A stretch of DNA of 64,000 bases. Source: Conus ventricosus. Lineage: Eukaryota; Mollusca; Gastropoda; Neogastropoda; Conidae. Each line of letters opens with the position of its first letter. Position 1 is the first letter of the stretch. The notes beneath the pieces were generated by a model. It was not told the origin of the DNA. It did not search any database and saw only the letters and a list, made by a program, of their open reading frames with translations. Made by a program: the position numbers and the translations under genes. Below are positions 55,486 to 64,000 of this stretch, piece by piece. The stretch spans positions 54,341,949-54,405,948 of the forward strand of contig CM031615.1 in the NCBI GenBank assembly GCA_018398815.1, given 5' to 3'.

Positions 55486-56009
55486 GGCCGGTGTCGTATA
55501 TAATACTGTCGCTCATAAAATCGTGTCGCAGCGACAGTATTTCCCGGGAAATACTGCAGCTGGTTCATGAAAAATTATCGCTGCGACCATATTTCACAGG
55601 AAATGTTAACTCTAGCAGTAAGATTTTACGTGAAAATGTGTCGCAAGCGACAGTATCACTGACTACAATATTTCACAGTGTCCTGTCGCAAAAAGCTGTC
55701 GCAAAATTACGCTGCGACCATATTTCACAGGAAATGTTAACTCTAGCAGTAAGATTTCACGTGAAAATGTGTCGCAAGCGACAGTATTCACTGACTACAA
55801 TATTTCACAGTGTCCTGTCGCAAAAAACTGTCGCAAAATTTCGAGCGAAGTATTTTATGGACAGCTACAATATTCTATGGGACATTTTTCGTGAAAAGTT
55901 GTCGCGCGACAATTTTTCCAGCAAATATTGTCGCTGCAACAATATTTCACGTGAAATGCCATCGCTGCGATACAATTCCACGGCGACAGTATTATATACG
56001 ACACCGGCC
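55486..56009. mobile_element. 524-bp element with perfect 27-bp terminal inverted repeats
   Basis: The first 27 bases (from GGCCGGTGTCGTATATAATA to TGTCGC at 55512) are the exact reverse complement of 55983-56009. The interior contains a 130-bp tandem duplication (about 55577-55706 and 55707-55837) and many GTCGC/GCGAC motifs that can pair with each other. Open frames inside (such as 55491-56021) have no family resemblance. It is a non-autonomous or fold-back element. A related GGATATAACATGG is found on both sides (55474 and 56028), so the target duplication may be longer than usual or the flank is repetitive. Confidence 0.75.
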
Positions 56010-57017
56010 CAAATGCTTTAAAGCCCGGGATATAACATGGCCCAATTCATAACACCCAGGGATATTACGCACCATAGACCGTTTTAAAACCTGGGTGTAT
56101 TCATGGCCTAGACCATTTTATACTGGGGTGTATCCTGGACAAGATACATCTGGCCTTGTACACCGGATCCGCACCTACATTTGATAGGGTCGGTTTTTTG
56201 GGTCACATTTCAGCTGTCCACAAAGTTTGCTTTCAGTGAGTTCAGGGCCTTTAGCGGCATCCGTCTAAGCACCACAAAGCGACAGAAGCAGTGAATAAGC
56301 TACTGGACCTCTTGGGCGGGAGTTACAATAATAGAAATGATAGAAACCGTGTTCTCATCTGTTCCCACAGTGTCTACAATATAGTTCCGCCGCCTTACAT
56401 TCTGCAGGAGCGGAGTTAGCATCAGAGAGAAGCTTCGCGAATCTTCAAAATCTGATTTTTGGATTAGATGACTGCCATGTTTACACTTGTTTTTGTGGGA
56501 GGGGGCTGGGGAGGGGGTGGGGATGAGATCGAATTCTGCACACAAAAAATAAATGACCTTGACCCAAGGGCCACTGTCTTTTCACTGCCGTAAAAAGGTG
56601 GCGCTGTAAGTTTTTCCGCTACACGGAGAGGGACTTTCTCTCCGCGCAACCATCGACCGCAGTGTGGCCTCCGCTTCCGGACAATGGAAAAAGCCCTTTA
56701 GAGCTAGCCACCAATCCGCCTCCGCCTCCACTGTAATTCGGGCACACCGCTTCACCTCGCCTTCTGCCGGGGGCTAAACGCGTCCAGATAGAGCAAAGAG
56801 AAAAAATCGTCGTCGAACACTGATTTGCCATCAACCCGGTCATTTTGCTAATCATCTAATTGTTGGTTGTGTTTGTTTGTCCTTTCTTTCTGTCTTTCTT
56901 TCCTTTTTTCTTCCTTTTTGTTGTTTTATAATGAACGATATTGTATGTAATCTATGAAAGTGTTGTATTTTCTCTGTTCAGTTTTTTGTTGCTGTTGTTG
57001 TTTTTGCACTCACACAC

Positions 57018-57051
<34 letters not shown>

Positions 57052-57448
57052 CACACACACACGCCTCTTATGCAAATGTTTTGGTAATAAACTAATTTCT
57101 TGACGAGTCGTTTGCATTCCAGTTGTCAAGGGCTTGCAATGGAATGAAGCACTTGGCAGTCAGCCGCCTCTTTTTTTTTTTCAATGATTATTTTGTATCC
57201 AAACATTAGCGTTCACCGTCATTTCTTTCCAGTGCTGCTTGTCGCTCGTGTCATGATGAAGAACATGACGCGTAAAGTATTATTACACGGCGCGCAGACC
57301 AAGCAGGATGGTGCAGGGTAATGTCCTGCGTCCTCTCCCCCTCTGTCGGTCATTCTGTCTATCAGGAAGTTAACTGGGAAAACAGCTGGATAGATTAATA
57401 TCCCATTTTCCGGGCTGTTTGCAAAAAAAACGGCGCAGTTACAACGTT
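56010..57448. other. non-coding, (CA)n, nothing else recognised
   Basis: A diverged pair of 'CCTGGGTGTATTCATGGCC / CTGGGGTGTATCCTGG' motifs lies at 56090-56140. A (CA)n run lies at 57009-57061. No gene supported. Confidence 0.45.
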
Positions 57449-58830
57449 GGTTGTAGGATTAATGGCTACCGAGTTGTTAGAGTCTGTAACTACAGGCTTT
57501 GTAGGGTCAGTATCTATAGAGTTTGTAGGGTTTGTAGGGTCAGTATCTATAGAGTTTGTAGGGTATCTATATAGCTGTTTGTTGGGTCAGTAGCTACAGA
57601 GTTGTTTGCAGGGTATCTATAGTTGTTTGTTGGGTCAGTAGCTACACGGCTGTTAGTACAGTATATGTAGGGTTGTCTGTAGCGTCAGTGTATATACAGT
57701 TGTTCGTAAGGTCAGTATACATAGATTTATTTGTAGGGTGAGTATAGTTGTGTGTTTTTTTAATATGGAGATGTTGTAGGGTCAGAAACTACACAGTTTT
57801 AGAATGATCAGTATCTACTATGTTATTTGTAATGACAGTATCTTCAGGGTGCTGGTCGAACCAACATCTACAGGGTTGTTTGTTGGGTCAGTGTCTACAA
57901 GGGTTGTCTGTAGGGTCTGTGTCTACAGTGTTGTTTGTTGGGTCAGTGTCTACAGGGTTGTCTGTAGGGTCTGTGTCTACAAGGTTGTTTGTTGGGTCAG
58001 TGTCTACAGGGTTGTTCGAAGGGTCAGTATCTACAGGGCTGTCTGTAGGGGAAGTATCTACAGGGCTGTCTGTAGGATCAGTATCTACAGGGTTGTTTGT
58101 AGGGGCAGCATCTATAGGGTTGTCTTTAGGGTCAGTATCTACGGGGTTGTCTGTAGGGTTAGTGTCTACAGTGTTGTCTGTAGGGTCAATATCTGCAGGG
58201 TTGTCTGTAGGGTCAGTATCTACAGGGTTGTCTGTAGGGTCAGTATCTACAGGGTTGTCTGTAGGTCAGTATCTACAGGGTTGTCTGTAGGGTCAGTGTC
58301 TACAAGGTTGTCTTTAGGGTCAGTATCTACAGGGTTGTCTGTAGGGTCAGTGTCTACAGGGTTGTCTGTAGAGTCAGTATCTACAGGGTTGTCTGTAGGT
58401 CAGTATCTACAGGTTGTCTGTAGGGTCAGTGTCTACAAGGTTGTCTTTAGGGTCAGTATCTACAGGGTTGTCTGTAGGGTCAGTGTCTACAGGTTGTCTG
58501 TAGGGTCAGCATCTACAAGGTTGTCTGTAGGTCAGTGTCTACAGGGTTGTCTGTAGGGTCAGCATCTACAAGGTTGTCTGTGGGGTCAGCGTCTACAGGG
58601 TTGTCTGTAGGGTCAGCATCTACAAGGTTGTCTGTAGGGTCAGTGTCTACAGGGTTGTCTGTAGGGTCAGCATCTACAAGGCTGTCTGTAGGGTCAGTGT
58701 CCACAGGGTTGTCTCTAGGGTCAGTGTCTACAGGGTTGTCTGTAGGGTCAGCATCTACAAGGTAGTTGGTCGTTTCAGTAATTACAAGGTTGTTTATTGG
58801 GCCAGGATCTACCAAGCTGTCCTTTGTGAG
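57449..58830. repeat. minisatellite, 27-bp unit
   Basis: The unit GGGTTGTCTGTAGGGTCAGT plus RTCTACA repeats about 37 times from 57850 to 58790, with degenerate copies back to 57449. The unit is a multiple of three and has no stop in several frames. It therefore produces long frames reading VSTGLSVGS on the + strand and VDTDPTDNP on the - strand. Neither has a start context, flanking exon or other sign of being a gene. Confidence 0.85.
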
Positions 58831-59269
58831 CAATCAGGGTACACTGCAGAGATAAGATCGTGTTTCAAGTGGCCCCTGGTCATCTGTAAAGCACCATGTC
58901 CTTTTTGAAGTGACCCGCTAGAAGCCTGCAATGTCTTATCGTCACCAAGTGATCCACACAATAGCTGCCCACAGGGCAGCACGAACCGTTTCCGAAAACA
59001 CCACGGCCAGGCACTCTTTTAAGCAGCAGTTACTGTGCCAACCACCCCCACCCCTTTACAAAACTCCCACAGTGTTCTATCTAAACCGCAGAAATTCAGC
59101 ATGACACAGTCCAATGTTTTCATACTTGAGCAAAATAAACTTTTCAGAAGAATTCACTCGTGTATATGTCATCGGCGATGATTAATGTACTCACTGTTCA
59201 TCACGTGACATATGAATCTGCTTCAAATAGACACACACGCGCGCGCGCACGCACACAAACACACCACAC

Positions 59270-59322
<53 letters not shown>

Positions 59323-59729
59323 CAACCTCGAAACGTGAACTGAACCAGTCATTCAGGTTAGTGTTTAACGGATGTAATCAATAATACGTTTCAGACAGAA
59401 CCAGTATTGCATGAAGGCGCTGGAAGAGCCGTGAAAACAGCTTACACAAAGGAAAGCGTACTGTCATGTGATCTGCACGCTGAGCGTCAAGCGTACTGTA
59501 AAAGCCTTTTCATGTACTTTGAGGAACTGTGGGGTGGCGAGGAGAGGGATGGGGTGGGTGGTGATGCAGTGCAAAGGGTAAACGTGTCAATCATTTCGGC
59601 GAAGCAAATCTATTCCACGAAACTGCAACAATAAATGAAAGATTGTGAAAGATGTCTGAAGTCCTGAATAAACAAGAGTTTTGCTTTACCTTCACGTCGA
59701 ACAACAAAAAAAAAGATTGATGTGATCGG

Positions 59730-59790
<61 letters not shown>

Positions 59791-60409
59791 GTTTTGTTTT
59801 GTTTTGTGTTTTGTTTTGTTTTGTTTTGTTTTATCTTGTTGGGTTTTGGGTTATTTTTTTCTCGCGCCTATCACACTGATGTAAGTGTCGACTATTTTAA
59901 AAAAATGTTCGCTTATTTTTGCTGTTATTTCTACGCTGAGGTGCCGCCAAAGACGAAGTTTAGCACGTGTTTTCCAAACTTCCTTCTTCGCATCAAATAA
60001 TGTTACTGTAACGAACTTATCGTCGACTATCATATGTGTCTGGGGTATGCATGAATGACAAACAAACATCCAGAATTGAGCGGGGAACAGCAGTTTCGCA
60101 TTAAGTGAGGGGCTTATCAGGCTTGCTGTCGGCTTGCTGGTCAGCCGAGAAGGAGCGCTTCCAGATCAGCAGATCAGATAGACGGGGTGGAGAAATTCAA
60201 GATCTATGCAGGTGGATGTACACGCTTTAGGTGCACGATATAAGTAATGCAGCCTCCACGTGGCCTCCATGCTCTGGTGGACTTTGAATCAGACTGAATC
60301 ATCCCCGAAGACGTGTACGGCTACCTTAATGATTGGATTAAAACGGTCGCATACGCAAAAACATTTCACCAATGGTAAACCTTGGAGCTTTGGCCGAGCA
60401 ACGAAAAAA
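58831..60409. other. non-coding with (CA)n, (GT)n and (GTTTT)n
   Basis: (CA)n at 59252-59321, (GT)n at 59736-59789, then GTTTT pentamers to 59833. The rest shows nothing I can name. Confidence 0.5.
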
Positions 60410-63400
60410 GAGAGACAATGAGAAACGTGAGAAACACCGCTAAGAGAAGACCATGACGTGTAGTAACGCCGAGAGAAGACTATGAGGAATGTGTAACAAC
60501 GCAGTGAGAAGACTATGACGAAACTGTAGTAACACTGAGAGAAGACTATGAGAAACGTGTAGCAAAGCTGATAGAAGACTATGAAAAGCGTGTAGTAACG
60601 CGACAGAAGACTATGAGTAATGTGTAGTAACGCTGAGAGAAGACTACGAGGAACGTGTAACAACTCTGAGAGAAGACCATAATGAAGGTGTAGGAACGCT
60701 GAGAGAAGACTGTGATGAAGGTGTAGGAACGCTGAGAGAGGACTACGAGGAACGTGTAGTAACACAGAGAAGACTATGAGGAACACGCAGTAACACAAGG
60801 AGAAGTCTATGAGAAACGTGTAGCAACCCTGACAGAAGACTATGAGGAACGTGTAGTAACACAGAGAGAAGACTTTGAGGAACGTGTAACAACACAGAGA
60901 GAAGACTTTGAGGAAAGTGTAACAACACGGAAGACTTTGAGGAACGTACTGTAACAACACAGAGAGAAGACTTTGAGGAACGTGTAACAACACAGAAGAC
61001 TTTGAGGAACGTGTAACAACACAGAGAGGAGACTTTGAGGAACGTGTAACAACACAGAAGACTTTGAGGAACGTGTAACAACACAGAAGACTTTGAGGAA
61101 CGTGTAACAACACAGAAGACTTTGAGGAACGTGTAACAACACAGAGAGAAGACTTTGAGGAACGTGTAACAACACAGAAGACTTTGAGGAACGTGTAACA
61201 ACACAGAAGACTTTGAGGAACGTGTAACAACACAGAAGACTTTGAGGAACGTGTAACAACACAGAGAGAAGACTTTGGGGAACGTGTAACAACACAGAGA
61301 GAAGACTTTGAGGAACGTGTAACAACACAGAAGACTTTGAGGAACGTGTAACAACACAGGAAGACTTTGAGGAACGTAACAACACAGAAGACTTTGAGAA
61401 CGAACAACACAGAGAGAAGACTTTGAGGAACGTGTAACAACACAGAGAAGACTTTGAGGAACGTGTAACAACACAGAAGACTTTGAGGAACGTGTAACAA
61501 CACAGAAGAAGACTTTGAGGAACGCGTAACAACACATAAGAAGACTTTGAGGAACGTGTAACAACACTAGAGAAGACTTTGAGGAACGTGTAACAACACA
61601 GAGAGAAGACTATGAGGAACGTGTAGACAACGCTGAGAGAAGACTATGAGGAACGTATAGCAACACACAGAGAAGACTATGAGGAACGTTAAGCAAACAC
61701 AGAAGACTATGAGGAACGGTAAGCAACACAGAGAGAAGACTATGAGGAACGTACACAACACAGAGAGAAGACTTGAGGAACGTACACAACACACAGAGAA
61801 GACTCTGAGGAACGTACAGCAACACAGAGAAAAACTATAGGAACGTGTACAACACGAGAGAAGACTTTGAGGAACCGTGTACAACCTGAGCGAAAGACTC
61901 TGAGGAACGTGTATAACGCTGAGAGAAGACTCTGAAGGAACGTTTAGAACGCTGAAGAAACCGAGGAACGTGTGGACGCACAACCTGAGAGAAGACTCTG
62001 AGGAACTGTAGTAACACACAGAGAAGACTTGAGGAACGTGTAGTAACCAGAGAGAAGACTATGAGGAACGTGTAGTAACGCTGAGAGAAGACTATGAGGA
62101 ACGTTAGATAACATGCTGAGAGAAGACTATGAGGAACGTTAGAAACGCGAGAGAAGACTATGAGGAACGTGTAGTAACGCGAGAGAAGACTATGAGGAAC
62201 GGTAAGTCAACCATGAGAGAAGACTATGAGGAACTGTAGAACACACAGAAGACTCTGAGGAACGTAAGTCAACACAGAAAATACTATGAGGAACGTGTAG
62301 TAACACTGAGAGAAGACTTGAGGAACCTGTAGAACGCTGAGCGAAGACTCTGAGGAACGTGTGGCAACGCTGTAGAGAAGACTCTGAGAACGTGTAGTAA
62401 CGCTGAGAGAAGACTATGAGGAACGTGTGCAACGCTGAGAGAAGACTCTGAGGAACGTGTAGTAACCAGAGAAGACTATGAGGAACGTGTAGTAACGCTG
62501 AGAGAAGACTATGAGGAACGTGTAGTAACGCTGAGAGAAGACTATGAGGAACGTGTAGTAAGCTGACAGAAGACTCTGAGGAACGTGTAGTAACGCTGAG
62601 AGAAGACTATGAGGAACGTGTAGTAACGCTGAGAGAAGACTATGAGGAACGTGTAGTAACGCTGAGAGAAGACTATGTGTAGTAACACTGACAGAAGACT
62701 ATGAGGAACGTGTGGCAACGCTGTGCGAAGACTATGAGGAACGTGCAGTAACACACAGAGAAGATTCTGAGGAACGTGTAGTCACGCTGAGAGAAGACTA
62801 TGAGGAACGTGTAGTAACACACAGAGAAGACTATGAGGAACGTGTAGTCACGCTGAGAGAAGACTATGAGGAACGTGGAGTAACACACAGAGAAGACTAT
62901 GAGGAACGTGTAGTAACACACAGAGAAGACTATGAGGAATGTGTAGTAACGCTGAGAGAAGAATATGAGGAACGTGTAGTAACACACAGAGAAGACTATG
63001 AGGAACGTGTAGTAACACACAGAGAAGACTATGAGGAACGTGTAGTAACACACAGAGAAGACTATGAGGAATGTGTAGTAACACACAGAGAAGACTATGA
63101 GAAATGTGTAGTAACACACAGAGATGACTATGAGGAACGTGTAGTAACACACAGAGAAGACTATGAGGAATGTGTAGTAACACACAGAGAAGACTATGAG
63201 AAATGTGTAGTAACGCACAGAGATGACTATGAGGAACGTGTAGTAACACACAGAGACTATGAGGAATGTGTAGTAACACACAGAGAAGACTACGAGGAAC
63301 GTGTAGTAACACACAGAGAAGACTATGAGGAACGTGCAGTAACACACAGAGAAGACTACGAGGAACGTGTAGGAACACACAGAGAAGAAACTACGAGGAA

Positions 63401-63590
63401 TGTGTAGTAACACACAGAGAAGACTATGAGGAATGTGTAGTAACACACAGTGAAGACTATGAGGAATGTGTAGTAACACACAGAGAAGACTATGAGGAAC
63501 GTGTAGTAACACACAGAGAAGACTATGAGGAATGTGTAGTAACACACAGAGAAGACTATGAGGAACGTGTGGCAACACACAGAGATGCAG
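60410..63590. repeat. minisatellite, 33-bp unit, about 95 copies
   Basis: The unit AGAGAAGACTATGAGGAACG followed by TGTAGTAACACAC (33 bases) fills 3.2 kb, with sub-blocks. 60840-61560 uses ACTTTGAGG and TAACAAC, with some 29-base copies. 61560-62700 has CGCTGAG, and 62750-63580 has ACACAC and is the most regular. Frames on the + strand read REDYEERVVTH and on the - strand YYTFLIVFSVC or HVPHSLLCVLL, up to 404 codons long. Openness on both strands shows it is a property of the unit and not proof of a gene. Confidence 0.9.
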
Positions 63591-64000
63591 CCACTCACTC
63601 CCGTTTTCACATGAGCCGCTCTTTTGTTCCCAGGTGGGGGGGGTTCTGCTTTTTTTTCAAAGCAACAGCTCAGCCTTTCAACGCAGCTTCCACGCCGGCC
63701 GCTCGATATATTCAATTTAGACCAGAAGCTTGTCATGCTGTTGATTGATTCACCTACTGACCCCATTCACTTCAAACCCTTGCCGATATTGATTTCACCT
63801 GCTCGCAGAACCTTCTCTTTCCCGAACACAGAAGTTGCTTGGCGGCGCTTCGTTGGTTGGTCGGTTCATTCATTTACCTGAAGCACGGTCATCAAAAGTA
63901 TTGATTATTTTTAGACTGCACATGATTTTAAGTGTCGTTGCATTAGTTATTCGAAATTCATTAATTATTAATGAAAATTTTTAAAAAAATGACGAAAGAG
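63591..64000. other. unique sequence, no feature recognised
   Basis: Follows the minisatellite directly. A 255-base + strand frame (63624-63881) is open but has no recognisable content. Confidence 0.4.

Noticed and set aside
57804..58833. 250-codon + strand and 106-codon - strand frames
   Set aside because: Products of the 27-bp minisatellite.
60289..63578. Long - strand frames (404, 301, 274, 231 codons) and the 231-codon + strand frame
   Set aside because: They are translations of a 33-bp stop-free repeat and are open on both strands. No splice sites, start context or unique sequence flank them.
60410..63590. CRISPR-like regular array
   Set aside because: Units are directly adjacent and similar over their whole length, with no unique spacers. 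The context is an animal genome.

Overview
The window is animal nuclear DNA, most likely from a lophotrochozoan such as a gastropod mollusc. It has long introns with GT-AG borders, (CA)n/(GT)n/(CT)n microsatellites, long minisatellites, tRNA-derived SINEs, 5'-truncated LINEs, a Ty3/gypsy element and a Maverick/Polinton. The organism is inferred from this repeat mix and is not proven. Sequence quality is uneven: there is a 1000-N gap (15501-16500), frequent single-base indels, and a block (about 41119-45029) that is almost pure homopolymer runs and cannot be real sequence.

One host gene is recognisable, on the + strand. Eight or more exons run from 4967 (5' end not seen) to a stop near 29360, with a poly(A) signal at 29723. 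They encode PDZ - Ser/Pro-rich linker - PDZ - degenerate ROC-like domain - COR - Death domain, a ROCO-type scaffold protein in which two PDZ domains stand where related proteins carry LRRs, ankyrins or a kinase. Splice sites are intact, but the reading frame slips by one base at about five places, each time with the same domain continuing in the next frame. I read these as consensus indels, not pseudogene decay.

The first visible intron (5163-18332) holds a complete LTR retrotransposon on the - strand (6670-14553). It has 1.86-kb LTRs with TGTGAC/GTCACA ends, a primer site matching tRNA-Pro, a gag with a SCAN-like capsid signature, protease, integrase and then reverse transcriptase. That PR-INT-RT order is the hallmark of Gmr1-like gypsy elements.

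From 29.8 to 37.2 kb the window is non-coding: an 80-bp minisatellite, microsatellites and a strongly G/T-skewed tract. At 37194-52075 sits a Maverick/Polinton with about 190-bp terminal inverted repeats, GCGTA target duplications and a packaging ATPase at its right end. Much of its interior is sequence artefact. To its right are an array of 44-bp repeats, a LINE with an RNase H domain (53870-55421), a 524-bp element with perfect 27-bp inverted ends (55486-56009), and two large coding-neutral minisatellites with 27-bp and 33-bp units. The units are multiples of three and free of stops, so they create long spurious ORFs on both strands.
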